DNA of 12,672 nucleotides from Thermoleophilia bacterium (GTDB taxonomy: Bacteria > Actinomycetota > Thermoleophilia > Gaiellales > Gaiellaceae), in the NCBI GenBank assembly GCA_014534295.1, contig JACVRU010000036.1, forward strand, positions 1 to 12,672. Reading direction: 5' to 3'. Of this stretch, positions 1 through 7,165 are shown one piece after another. Under the pieces are notes generated by a model. The model searched no databases and was not told where the DNA came from. It saw only the letters and a program-made list of their open reading frames with translations. Position 1 is the first letter of the stretch; each line of letters starts with the position of its first letter. The position numbers were made by a program, and so were the translations under genes.

Positions 1-833
1 TCCTCAAGCGGAAGCCGCGCGCGCTCTCGGGCGGCCAACGCCAGCGGGTCGCGATGGGCCGGGCGATCGTCCGGCAGCCGCAGGCCTTCCTGATGGACGA
101 GCCGCTGTCGAACCTCGACGCCAAGCTCCGCGTCCAGATGCGCGCGGAGATCGCGAAGCTCCAGACCGACCTGGGTGTGACGACCCTGTACGTCACCCAC
201 GACCAAGTCGAGGCCATGACGATGGGCGACCGCGTCGCCGTGATGCGGAAGGGCGAGCTGCAGCAGGTCGCGGCGCCGCAAGAGCTCTACGACCGCCCGG
301 TCAACCTCTTCGTCGGAGGCTTCATCGGCAGCCCGGCGATGAACATGCTGCGGGCGACGCTGGAGCGGTCGAACGGGACGCTCACGGCGGTCGCCGGCAG
401 CCAGCGGATCGAGCTCGGTGAGGAGACGCTCTCGCAGCGGCCGGCCCTGAAGGCCTACGAGGGCCGCGAGGTGGTCCTCGGCATCAGGCCCGAGGACCTC
501 GAGGACGCCGCCATCGCGCCCGACTCCCCGGGGCACCAGCGGCTTCAGGGCGAGGTACGCCTGCGCGAGGCGCTCGGCGCCGAGCTTATGGTCCACTGCT
601 CCACGGACGCGACGCCGGCCCTCACCGAGGACGTGAGAGAGCTCCAGCGCGACGCCGGCGCCGAGGACCTGCCCATGGAGGGCGAGGGAGCGATGATCGT
701 GGGACGGTTCGGGCCGCGCTCGCGCGTGCGGGAGGGCGAGACGGTCGAGGTCGCGATCGATACCCGCATGCTGCATTTCTTCGACCCCGACACGGGGCTC
801 GGAATCTACGACGAGACGAAAGGAGCAGGCTGA
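1..833 (+). CDS. Carbohydrate ABC transporter ATP-binding protein (MalK/UgpC/MsmK type), 5'-truncated
   Basis: This is the nucleotide-binding subunit that powers sugar import on the cytoplasmic face of the two permeases encoded downstream. The reading frame is open from the left edge (first full codon at base 3). The Walker A part lies outside the window. Visible in order are the ABC signature LSGGQ (bases 24-38), Walker B ending in MDEP with its catalytic Glu (about 93-104), a D-loop SNLDAK, and the switch His in YVTHDQ (about 198). A C-terminal MalK-like TOBE/regulatory region follows, containing GIRPEDL and ending [12 protein letters not shown], typical of ATPases that serve CUT1 sugar importers. 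An internal ATG at base 54 is not a real start because it falls inside the helix after the signature motif. The stop codon overlaps the next gene's ATG by one base (TGATG). The family is certain; the transported sugar is inferred from neighbours. Confidence 0.95.
   Translation, partial: LKRKPRALSGGQRQRVAMGRAIVRQPQAFLMDEPLSNLDAKLRVQMRAEIAKLQTDLGVTTLYVTHDQVEAMTMGDRVAVMRKGELQQVAAPQELYDRPVNLFVGGFIGSPAMNMLRATLERSNGTLTAVAGSQRIELGEETLSQRPALKAYEGREVVLGIRPEDLEDAAIAPDSPGHQRLQGEVRLREALGAELMVHCSTDATPALTEDVRELQRDAGAEDLPMEGEGAMIVGRFGPRSRVREGETVEVAIDTRMLHFFDPDTGLGIYDETKGAG
819..825 (+). promoter_or_regulatory. Shine-Dalgarno for the solute-binding protein gene
   Basis: AAAGGAG ends 7 nt before the ATG at 833 and lies inside the last codons of the ATPase gene. 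Together with the one-base stop/start overlap it fixes the start of the binding-protein gene and indicates translational coupling. Confidence 0.75.
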
Positions 834-2140
834 TGCGGAAGCACCGCTGGTACCTGCTCTTCGCGCTCGTCCTCGTCCTGTCCGCGGTCGCCGCGGGCTG
901 CGGCGGAGACGACGAGGAGGGCGGTGCCGACACGGAGACCGGCGGCGGGGAGGCGGTCTCGGGCTCGATCAACGTCCTGGCCGTTTGGACCGGCGCCGAG
1001 GGCGAGGCCTTCCAGGCCGTCCTCGACGGCTTCACCGAGCAGAACGCCGGCGTGAACGTGAGCTATCAGGGGGCCCAGGACCCGGGCCAGGTCCTCTCGA
1101 CCGCGGTCGAGGGCGGCAACCCGCCGGACATCGCGGCGCTGCCGTCGCCGGGCCTGATGCGCGACTTCGCCGACCGCGGCGCCCTCCAGCCGATCGACTT
1201 CGCGAGGGACGCGATCGCCGACAACTTCGCAGAGTCCTGGCTCGACCTCGGCACCGTCGACGGGACGCTCTACGGCATGTTCTTCAAGGGGGCCAACAAG
1301 TCGACCGTCTGGTACAACGTCCGCGCCTTCGAGGACGCCGGCGTCGAGCCGCCGGAGGACTGGGAGGGCTTCCTCGAGAACGCGAGCACGCTGCAGTCGT
1401 CGGGCGTGCCCGCCTACTCCGTCGGGGCCAGCGACGGGTGGACGCTCACCGACTGGTTCGAGAACGTCTACCTGCGGATGGCCGGACCCGAGAAGTACGA
1501 CCAGCTGACGAACCACGAGATCCCGTGGACGGACCAGTCGGTCAAGGACGCGCTGACGGAGCTCGCCAAGGTGTTCTCCGACACGCAGAACGTCGCCGGC
1601 GGGACGAGCGGCGCGCTCCAGACCGACTTCCCGACCTCGGTCACCCAGGTGTTCGCCGACCCGCCGAAGGCCGCGCAGGTCTACGAGGGCGACTTCGTCG
1701 GCGGCGTGATCACGGCCGAGACGAACGCGGAGCCGCAGACGGACTTCAACGTCTACGACTTCCCGCAGATCAACGACTCCGGCCCGATGGTCGTCGGTGG
1801 CGGCGACGTCGTCGTCATGTTCAAGGACAGCCCCGCCGCGCGGGCGCTGATCCAGTACCTGGCGACGCCCGAGGCGGCCGAGATCTGGGCCGAGCGCGGC
1901 GGGTTCTCCTCGCCGAACCGCAACGTCGACGACGGCGTCTACCCGGACGACATCACGCGTCAGACGGCGACGGCGCTGGCGCAGGCCGAGGTCTTCCGCT
2001 TCGACCTGTCCGACCTGACGCCGTCCGCCTTCGGCGGCGACGCGATGTTCTCGATCCTGCAGGACTGGTTCCGCAACCCGAACGACGTGGACGGAGCGGC
2101 CCAGAAGCTCGAGGACGCGGCCGCGCGGGCCTACGGGTAA
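833..2140 (+). CDS. Extracellular solute-binding lipoprotein of a carbohydrate ABC importer (family 1, MalE/AglE-like)
   Basis: This 435-residue protein captures the substrate outside the membrane and delivers it to the permeases. The N-terminus is a lipoprotein signal: basic MRKHR, a hydrophobic stretch (about residues 7-20) and a lipobox AAGC with the lipidated Cys at 23. An acidic, Gly-rich tether (GGDDEEGG...) follows. The mature part begins INVLAVWTG and contains PPDIAALPSPG, LYGMFFKGANKSTVWYN and a C-terminal LIQYLATPEAAEIWAERGGFSSPN, all typical of family 1 sugar-binding proteins. Many aromatic residues (W, Y, F) are present, as expected for carbohydrate stacking. Length fits the family. 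It is the second gene of the ATPase-SBP-permease-permease-GH15 operon. The GH15 partner suggests an alpha-glucoside ligand, but the sequence alone does not settle it. Confidence 0.93.
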   Translation: MRKHRWYLLFALVLVLSAVAAGCGGDDEEGGADTETGGGEAVSGSINVLAVWTGAEGEAFQAVLDGFTEQNAGVNVSYQGAQDPGQVLSTAVEGGNPPDIAALPSPGLMRDFADRGALQPIDFARDAIADNFAESWLDLGTVDGTLYGMFFKGANKSTVWYNVRAFEDAGVEPPEDWEGFLENASTLQSSGVPAYSVGASDGWTLTDWFENVYLRMAGPEKYDQLTNHEIPWTDQSVKDALTELAKVFSDTQNVAGGTSGALQTDFPTSVTQVFADPPKAAQVYEGDFVGGVITAETNAEPQTDFNVYDFPQINDSGPMVVGGGDVVVMFKDSPAARALIQYLATPEAAEIWAERGGFSSPNRNVDDGVYPDDITRQTATALAQAEVFRFDLSDLTPSAFGGDAMFSILQDWFRNPNDVDGAAQKLEDAAARAYG

Positions 2141-2164
2141 GGAGACGAGCTGAGCGGGACCGCG

Positions 2165-3496
2165 ATGAGGCCCGAGTTCCCTCTCGAGGAGGGGACTCGG
2201 GCCCAACCGCCGGCACCCTGGCGAGCCTTCGCGGTCCCGCTCGCCTTCCTCGCGCCCGCGATCTTCTTCCTGGGCGTCTGGCTGCTCTACCCGACGGTGC
2301 GCACGGCGATCCGGTCGCTCTACAACGACCGCGGCGACACCTTCGTCGGCATCGACAACTACCGGCGGCTGTTCAACGAGGACGTGATCTTCACGGCCAT
2401 CAAGAACAACTTCCTCTGGGTCCTGATCGTGCCGGCGCTCGTGACCTCGATCGGCCTCCTCTTCGCGGTGCTGACGGAACGCGTCCGCTGGGCCGTCGCC
2501 TTCAAGATCGCCGTCTTCATGCCGCTGGCGATCTCCCTGTTCGCCGTCGGCGTGATCTGGCGGCTGATGTACCAGCAGTCCCCCGAACGCGGCGCGATCA
2601 ACGCAGCCATCGTCGCCGTGCAGGGCGTCTTCAGCGAGCAAGGAGCGTTCACGCAGGCGCAGCCGTCGAGCGACCAGCTCGAGGGGCGGTCGCCGCGGGC
2701 GATCGTGCTCGCGGAGCCGGTGCAGCCGGGCGACACGGCGCTGCTCGGGCTCACGGGCGTGCGCGCGTCGGAGATCCCGGAGGGCACGCCCGACGCCGCG
2801 AGGCCCGAGCCGCTGCAGGGCGGCATCAGCGGCGTCGTCTGGAGGGACTTCAGCCCGGGCGGGGGCACGCCGGGCGAGGTCGAGAGCGGCGAGACGGCGC
2901 TGCCGGGGGTCACGATCGAGCTCCGCTCCGCCGACACGGGCCGGACCGTAAGCAGGACGACGAGCGGCGACGACGGCACGTTCGCATTCGAGGACGTCGA
3001 TCCGGGCAGCTACCGCGTGGCCGTCGGGCCGACGACGTTCGCGGCGCCGTTCCGCGGCTTCAACTGGCTCGGCGAGAGCCTGATCACGCCGGCGATCATG
3101 TTCGCCTACATCTGGGTGACCGCCGGCTTCGCGATGGTGATCATCGCGGCCGGGCTCGCGGCGATCCCGCGCGACGTGATGGAGGCGGCGCGGACCGACG
3201 GCGCGAGCGAGTGGCAGGTCTTCCGGCGCGTGACCGTGCCGCTGCTGGCGCCGGTGCTGACCGTCGTCTTCGTGACCCAGATCATCGGCGTGCTCAAGGT
3301 CTTCGACCTCGTGCTCGCGATCGCTCCCGGGTCGGCGCGCGACAATGCGACGCTGCTCGCCTTCGAGATGTGGCGGAAGGCGTTCAGCGGCCAGCTCCAG
3401 TTCGGACTGGGCTCGGCGATCGCGACCTTCCTGCTCCTGCTGTTCATCCCGTTCCTGATCGCGAACATCCGCCGGTTCCGAACGGAGGCCCGCTAA
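2165..3496 (+). CDS. Carbohydrate ABC permease, MalF/UgpA-like, with a large extracytoplasmic insert domain
   Basis: This is the first membrane subunit of the importer; its 443 residues are well above the roughly 300 usual for six-span permeases of this type. Likely spans are TM1 about 21-43, TM2 83-103, TM3 113-133, TM4 305-330, TM5 362-386 and TM6 415-436. The EAA loop that docks on the ATPase is EAARTDG (340-346). Between TM3 and TM4, on the outer side, lies an insert of about 155 residues (145-299). Its second half (about 219-291) reads like a carboxypeptidase-regulatory/Cna-B-type beta-sandwich: GGISGVVWRDF, then LPGVTIELRSADTG, DDGTFAFEDVDPGSYRVAV. The start is ambiguous. ATG 2165 has only a weak upstream purine run, while GGAGA at 2141-2145 is ideally spaced for an in-frame CTG at 2150, which would add five residues. 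The membrane topology is predicted by eye. Confidence 0.9.
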   Translation: MRPEFPLEEGTRAQPPAPWRAFAVPLAFLAPAIFFLGVWLLYPTVRTAIRSLYNDRGDTFVGIDNYRRLFNEDVIFTAIKNNFLWVLIVPALVTSIGLLFAVLTERVRWAVAFKIAVFMPLAISLFAVGVIWRLMYQQSPERGAINAAIVAVQGVFSEQGAFTQAQPSSDQLEGRSPRAIVLAEPVQPGDTALLGLTGVRASEIPEGTPDAARPEPLQGGISGVVWRDFSPGGGTPGEVESGETALPGVTIELRSADTGRTVSRTTSGDDGTFAFEDVDPGSYRVAVGPTTFAAPFRGFNWLGESLITPAIMFAYIWVTAGFAMVIIAAGLAAIPRDVMEAARTDGASEWQVFRRVTVPLLAPVLTVVFVTQIIGVLKVFDLVLAIAPGSARDNATLLAFEMWRKAFSGQLQFGLGSAIATFLLLLFIPFLIANIRRFRTEAR

Positions 3497-3499
3497 GCC

Positions 3500-4396
3500 A
3501 TGGCAGAAGTCGCGCTCGAACGCGCCCGCCACGAGCCCGTCGTGATCGAGGAGGGCTGGGCGCCGAAGATCGTCCGGTTCGCGGGGAAGCTCCCCGTCCA
3601 TCTGATCCTGGCGCTGATCGGCCTCTTCTGGCTCGTGCCGACGGCCGGCCTGTTCGTCACCTCCATCCTGGCGCCCGCCGACCAGTCCGCGGGCGGCTGG
3701 TGGAACTTCGCGATCAAGCCGCACGCGTGGACCTTCGAGAACTACCGCAGCATGTTCGACAACGAGGGGATCACGCACGCGCTCGTCGTGACGGCGCAGA
3801 TCACGCTCGGCGCGACGATCCTGCCGATCCTCGTCGCGAGCCTCGCCGCTTACGCGCTCGCGTGGATCGAGTTCCCGGGCCGCGACTGGGCCTTCCTGAT
3901 CGTGATCGCGCTCCTGCTCGTCCCGATCCAGATGGCGCTGATCCCGATGTTCTCGCTCTACAACACCTCCGGGCTGTTCGACACGATCCCGGGCCTGATC
4001 CTCTTCCACTCGGCCTTCGCGCTCCCCTTCGCGATCTTCCTCCTGCGGAACTTCTTCGCCGGGATCCCACGCGACCTGATGGAGGCGGCCCGCATCGACG
4101 GGGCCTCCGAGCTGCGCCTCTTCTTCAAGGTGATCCTGCCGCTCGGCCTGCCGGCGATCGCCTCGCTGGCGATCTTCCAGGTGTTGTTCGTCTGGAACGA
4201 CCTGCTGATCGGGCTCGTCCTGACGCAGAACAACCAGCCGATCGCCCCGCACCTGGCCGCCCAGCTGCGCCAGTTCGGCTCGAACCTGAACGTCCTGGCG
4301 CCGGCCTCCTTCTTCTCGGCGGTGATTCCGCTGACGATCTTCGCCGCCTTCCAGCGCTACTTCGTGCAGGGTCTGTTGGCCGGCTCGGTCAAGTAA
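3500..4396 (+). CDS. Carbohydrate ABC permease, MalG-like
   Basis: This is the second membrane subunit (298 residues, normal length). A cytoplasmic N-terminal tail is followed by TM1 (about 33-57), a periplasmic loop with the family phrase WTFENYRSMF (77-86), and further spans at about 96-121, 131-152, 165-183, 216-240 and 270-288. The EAA loop is EAARIDG (195-201), continuing ASELRLFFKVILPL. The C-terminus YFVQGLLAGSVK is the standard ending of MalG-type subunits. The gene begins 3 nt after the upstream stop; GGAGG at 3484-3488, inside the end of the previous gene, is a plausible ribosome binding site 11 nt from the ATG. It should form a heterodimeric channel with the MalF-like subunit. Nothing is missing, and there is no insert like that of its partner. 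Confidence 0.94.
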   Translation: MAEVALERARHEPVVIEEGWAPKIVRFAGKLPVHLILALIGLFWLVPTAGLFVTSILAPADQSAGGWWNFAIKPHAWTFENYRSMFDNEGITHALVVTAQITLGATILPILVASLAAYALAWIEFPGRDWAFLIVIALLLVPIQMALIPMFSLYNTSGLFDTIPGLILFHSAFALPFAIFLLRNFFAGIPRDLMEAARIDGASELRLFFKVILPLGLPAIASLAIFQVLFVWNDLLIGLVLTQNNQPIAPHLAAQLRQFGSNLNVLAPASFFSAVIPLTIFAAFQRYFVQGLLAGSVK

Positions 4397-4410
4397 CACT
4401 CTGTTACTTG
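4390..4410. promoter_or_regulatory. Perfect 9-bp inverted repeat at the permease/GH15 junction (candidate operator or RNA hairpin)
   Basis: Arms CAAGTAACA (4390-4398) and TGTTACTTG (4402-4410) are exact reverse complements around a CTC spacer. The repeat covers the stop codon of the permease, the intergenic bases and the likely TTG start of the GH15 gene. It is strikingly AT-rich for this DNA. As DNA it resembles a dimeric repressor site; as RNA it would hide the TTG start in a stem. No T-tract follows, so it is not a standard terminator. The geometry is seen directly; the function is inferred. Confidence 0.6.
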
Positions 4411-5331
4411 CTCGAGGAGCGCAGCGTCGAGGTCATCCTCGCAGGCCAGGCCGAGACCGGCGCCTATCTCGCCTGCCCGGACTTCGGGCCGTACCGGTTC
4501 TCCTGGTTCCGCGACGGATCCTTCATCGCCGACGCGATGAGCCGGGTGGGCGAGGTGGACAGCGCGGAGCGGTTCTTCGACTGGTGCGCAGCCGTGATCG
4601 AGGAGCGCGCGGACGTGGTCCGCTCCGGGGGCCACCTCCACGCGCGCTACACCGCGGACCGCCGCGAGTCGCTCGCCGACTGGCCCACCTTCCAGACCGA
4701 CGGCTACGGCCTCTGGCTCTGGGCGCTCCGGGGCCACTGCGGCCGCCACGGACGACCGGACGCGCGCTGGCTGCCCGCGGTCGAGCTGACGGTCGAGTAC
4801 CTGCGGCGCCGCGGCGCCGACGCCTGCGTCCACTGGTGGGAGGAGCGCAGCGGCCACCACGCCGCCACGCTGGCGTCGATCGCGGCCGGGCTGGAGGCGT
4901 GGGGGGAGCCCGCCGAGCTCCCCGAGCCCGAGGACCGGCTCGACGCCAGCCTGCTCGCGCTGCCCCTGCTCGGGCGCGGCGAGGCGCCCCTGGACGAGCT
5001 CGAGGCCCGGCTCGTCAGCCCCGGCGGCGGCGTCCATCGGCACGAGGAGGACACCTACTACGGCGGCGGCGAGTGGCTGCTGCTCACGGCGATGCTCGGG
5101 CTCGCGTACCGACTCGACGGCCGCCTGGAGGACGCGCATGCGACGCTCGCGTGGGTGGAGGCCCACGCCACGCCCGACGGGCGCCTGCCCGAGCAGTCCC
5201 AGGACCACCTGCTCGCGCCCGCCTGGTACGAGCCCTGGGTCGAGAAGTGGGGGCCCCCTCCGTGCCCGCTGCTCTGGTCGCACGCGATGCACCTCACGCT
5301 GGCCGCGGAGCTCGGCCGGTTCGGCCACTAG
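4408..5331 (+). CDS. Single-domain GH15 family glycosidase (glucoamylase/trehalase-like), cytoplasmic
   Basis: With the TTG at 4408 as start the protein has 307 residues. It matches the (alpha/alpha)6-barrel of glycoside hydrolase family 15, inverting enzymes that release glucose from alpha-glucans or trehalose. Landmarks are GAYLACPDF (18-26), SWFRDGSF with the substrate-binding Arg-Asp (32-39), the WWEE pair with the likely general acid Glu145, and GRLPEQ with the likely general base Glu262, followed by PLLWSHAM. The N-terminal beta-sandwich of typical 600-residue members is absent, as is any signal peptide, so it probably acts on sugar already imported. No ATG, GTG or TTG exists upstream in this frame before it enters the permease gene, and later starts would cut the RDG motif, so TTG 4408 is the best choice despite no visible Shine-Dalgarno. 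Substrate is not determinable from sequence. Confidence 0.85.
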   Translation: MLEERSVEVILAGQAETGAYLACPDFGPYRFSWFRDGSFIADAMSRVGEVDSAERFFDWCAAVIEERADVVRSGGHLHARYTADRRESLADWPTFQTDGYGLWLWALRGHCGRHGRPDARWLPAVELTVEYLRRRGADACVHWWEERSGHHAATLASIAAGLEAWGEPAELPEPEDRLDASLLALPLLGRGEAPLDELEARLVSPGGGVHRHEEDTYYGGGEWLLLTAMLGLAYRLDGRLEDAHATLAWVEAHATPDGRLPEQSQDHLLAPAWYEPWVEKWGPPPCPLLWSHAMHLTLAAELGRFGH

Positions 5332-5337
5332 TTTTTT
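5314..5337 (+). terminator. Probable Rho-independent terminator of the transporter/GH15 operon
   Basis: A GGCCG-GTT-CGGCC hairpin (5314-5326) overlaps the last codons of the GH15 gene. It is followed after five bases, including part of the stop codon, by T6 (5332-5337). A longer alternative stem pairs TGGCCG at 5300-5305 with CGGCCA at 5322-5327. Six consecutive T residues are conspicuous in DNA this rich in G+C. Confidence 0.5.
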
Positions 5338-5351
5338 CCTGCAAGGCGCGC

Positions 5352-5357
5352 TAGGTT
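5352..5357 (+). promoter_or_regulatory. -10-like element (TAGGTT) before the M29 aminopeptidase
   Basis: TAGGTT ends 11 nt before the GTG at 5369 and follows the T6 of the upstream terminator, so a promoter here makes sense. It fits the TANNNT pattern seen before several other genes in this window. No clear -35 box is visible. Confidence 0.4.
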
Positions 5358-5368
5358 CTGGACGGGGA

Positions 5369-6634
5369 GTGCAGGTTCCGCCGACAGCTGCCGAGGGGAG
5401 CGTCCTGGCGCCGGAGCGCCTGGCGCGGTACGCGGACGCAGTGGTCGCGAGCTGTCTCAAGCTCGGCGAGGGCGACGTCCTGTTCGTACAGGGCCAGCCC
5501 GCCCACCGCGAGCTCCTGGTCGCGCTCGCCGAGGCGGCCTACCGGGCCGGAGCCGCCGAGGCGAACGTCGAGTACCAGGACAACCTCGTCTCCGCAGCGC
5601 GCATCCGGCACGCGGCCGACGAGCATTTGGGCCCCCTGCCCGACTGGGCGGCGAAGCGCCTCCGCGCGCAGCTCGAGCCGCGCGCCGCGTCGGTGACGAT
5701 CATCGGCGAGGGCGATCCGGGAGCGTTCGACAAGCTGCCGTCGGCCCGGATCGTCGCCGACAGCCGGGCCCGGACGGGGAAGATGCAGTGGTTCCTACGC
5801 GCGGTCAAGGCAGGCCGGTACCGGTGGACGGGCTGTGCGTGGCCGACGCCGTACTGGGCGACCCAGGTCTACCCCGAGCTGGCGGAGGGCGACGCGATGC
5901 GCCAGCTCGCGGAGGACATCCTCTGGTTCTGCCGGCTCGGGCCGGACGACCCGCCCGGCGCCGAGGGCTGGGAGGCACACGTCGAGGCGATTGCGCGCCG
6001 CGGCGCGACGCTCACCGCGCTGCAGCTCGAGCGGCTCGAGCTACGGGGGCCCGGCACGGAGCTCGACATCCGCCTGCCCGCGGACGCCCGCTGGCTCGGC
6101 GGCCGGGAGGCCAACGCCTACGGCACGCTCGTCTCGCCGAACTTCCCCACGGAGGAGAACTTCTCGAGCCCGACCCCGGGCGCGACTTCCGGCTCGTTCC
6201 GCTGCACGCGCCCGCTGTCGTTCCGCGGCCGCGTGATCGAGGGCATCGCGGGTGAGTTCCGAGGCGGACGCCTCGTCCGGCTCGAGACCGCGAACGAGTC
6301 AGACCGCGAACTGCTCGGCGCCTTCCTCGCCTACGACGACGGCGCCTCGCGCCTGGGCGAGATCGCGCTCGTCGATCGCAGCTCCCGAATCGGCCGCATG
6401 GAGCGGGAGTACGCGAACACGCTCATCGACGAGAACGCGGCCGCCCACATCGCCTTCGGCTACGGCTTCGCCCAGGCGCGGGTCGCTCGCCGGCCCGGGG
6501 CGCGCACGCACCGTGTCAACAGCTCGAATCTCCACCTCGACGTGATGATCGGCTCGGACGAGCTCGAGGTGACCGGCTTCGCCGCCGGCGGCCGCAGGGT
6601 GCCGCTCTTGCGTGACGGCCTCTGGCAGATCTAG
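5369..6634 (+). CDS. M29 family metallo-aminopeptidase (aminopeptidase T-like)
   Basis: This 421-residue, probably cytoplasmic enzyme should remove N-terminal amino acids from peptides using two metal ions. The M29 signature region is clear: SPNFPTEENFSSP (256-268), PLSFRGRVIEGI, LGEIALVD (329-336), TLIDENAAAHIAFG (351-364) and NLHLDVMIG (387-395). The expected metal ligands are all present: Glu262, Glu331, His360, His389 and Asp391. Their spacing matches what I recall of the crystallised AmpT/AmpS enzymes within one or two residues. Length agrees with the family (about 410). The GTG at 5369 gives a short tail before APERLARYADAVV, where homologues begin; the next in-frame GTG (5441) would remove conserved helix 1. 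A GGGGA run abuts the GTG too closely to be a good ribosome binding site. It appears monocistronic, and no strong hairpin-plus-T terminator is visible after its stop. Confidence 0.93.
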   Translation: MQVPPTAAEGSVLAPERLARYADAVVASCLKLGEGDVLFVQGQPAHRELLVALAEAAYRAGAAEANVEYQDNLVSAARIRHAADEHLGPLPDWAAKRLRAQLEPRAASVTIIGEGDPGAFDKLPSARIVADSRARTGKMQWFLRAVKAGRYRWTGCAWPTPYWATQVYPELAEGDAMRQLAEDILWFCRLGPDDPPGAEGWEAHVEAIARRGATLTALQLERLELRGPGTELDIRLPADARWLGGREANAYGTLVSPNFPTEENFSSPTPGATSGSFRCTRPLSFRGRVIEGIAGEFRGGRLVRLETANESDRELLGAFLAYDDGASRLGEIALVDRSSRIGRMEREYANTLIDENAAAHIAFGYGFAQARVARRPGARTHRVNSSNLHLDVMIGSDELEVTGFAAGGRRVPLLRDGLWQI

Positions 6635-6693
6635 CTGCCGCGGAAGAACCTCCGGTTACTCCCGGGGGAAGCTCTCGGCGGTCCGAGCGGGGA

Positions 6694-6699
6694 TAGGCT
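6694..6699 (+). promoter_or_regulatory. -10-like element (TAGGCT) before the VOC gene
   Basis: TAGGCT ends 9 nt before the ATG at 6709, in the 74-bp gap after the aminopeptidase gene. No Shine-Dalgarno precedes the ATG, so the mRNA may be leaderless or nearly so. The rest of the gap (6635-6693) shows only weak imperfect hairpins. Confidence 0.45.
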
Positions 6700-6708
6700 G
6701 CAGCAGAG

Positions 6709-7152
6709 ATGAGCGAACGGGCGCGCCTGGTCGGGATCAACCACGTCGCGATCGAGGTGGGCGACCTCGACGAGGCGCTCGACTTCTACGGCAAAGCGTT
6801 CGACGTGACGCTGCGCGGACGCGCGGGCGCCATGGCGTTCCTCGACATGGGCGACCAGTTCCTCGCGCTCGAGGCGGCCCCGACGCAGGCTCCCGACCGC
6901 GGGCGCCACATCGGCATCGTCGTCGACGACCGCGAGCGCGCCCTCCGGCTCCTCGAGGAGGCGGGCGGCGGGCGGGCGGGGCGGAACGACGTCCTCGACC
7001 CGTGGGGTAACCGGCTCCAGATCGTCGACTATCGCGAGGTCCAGTTCACGAAAGCGCCCTCGGTGCTGGCCGCGATGGGCCTCGAAGGGCTCGAGAAGAC
7101 CGAACAAGCGCTGGCGGAGCTCCGCGAGAAGGGGATCGAGCCAGCCGGGTAG
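6709..7152 (+). CDS. VOC family (glyoxalase/dioxygenase-fold) protein
   Basis: This is a single-domain 147-residue member of the vicinal oxygen chelate superfamily. The fold is recognised by GINHVAIEVGDLDEALDFYGKAF (9-31), FLDMGDQFLALE (44-55), GRHIGIVVDD (65-74) and DPWGNRLQIVDYRE (97-110), which are the two beta-alpha-beta-beta-beta units. Probable metal ligands are His12, Glu55, His67 and an acidic residue near the end of the second unit (Glu110 is a candidate). The C-terminal helix LEGLEKTEQALAELREKGIEPAG is shared by a subgroup of bacterial VOC proteins whose substrates are not known to me. It could be a lyase, dioxygenase, isomerase or a resistance protein; I would not choose. It lies 20 bp upstream of marR but probably belongs to a separate unit, since marR has its own promoter-like element. 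Confidence 0.85.
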   Translation: MSERARLVGINHVAIEVGDLDEALDFYGKAFDVTLRGRAGAMAFLDMGDQFLALEAAPTQAPDRGRHIGIVVDDRERALRLLEEAGGGRAGRNDVLDPWGNRLQIVDYREVQFTKAPSVLAAMGLEGLEKTEQALAELREKGIEPAG

Positions 7153-7159
7153 TCTTCGC

Positions 7160-7165
7160 TAGACT
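7160..7165 (+). promoter_or_regulatory. -10-like element (TAGACT) of the marR-MFS operon
   Basis: TAGACT ends 7 nt before the ATG at 7173, so transcription would begin at or next to the start codon. The same bases form the right half of a small inverted repeat, AGTCT-TCGCT-AGACT (7151-7165). There is no Shine-Dalgarno. Confidence 0.5.

Noticed and set aside
806..4399. A 1197-codon open frame on the minus strand opposite the transporter genes
   Set aside because: Its translation is a run of Arg, Glu, Asp and Gly with no recognisable domain. It is the antisense shadow of strongly codon-biased GC-rich genes on the plus strand.
985..4407. Open frame upstream of, and continuous with, the GH15 gene, which would make a 1448-residue protein
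   Set aside because: It is out of frame with three clear transporter genes and reads as low-complexity Arg/Gly/Pro. Only the part from TTG 4408 onward resembles a protein family.
4390..4410. Reading the junction palindrome as a Rho-independent terminator
   Set aside because: No T-tract follows the right arm and the stem is AT-rich; operator or start-hiding hairpin fits better.
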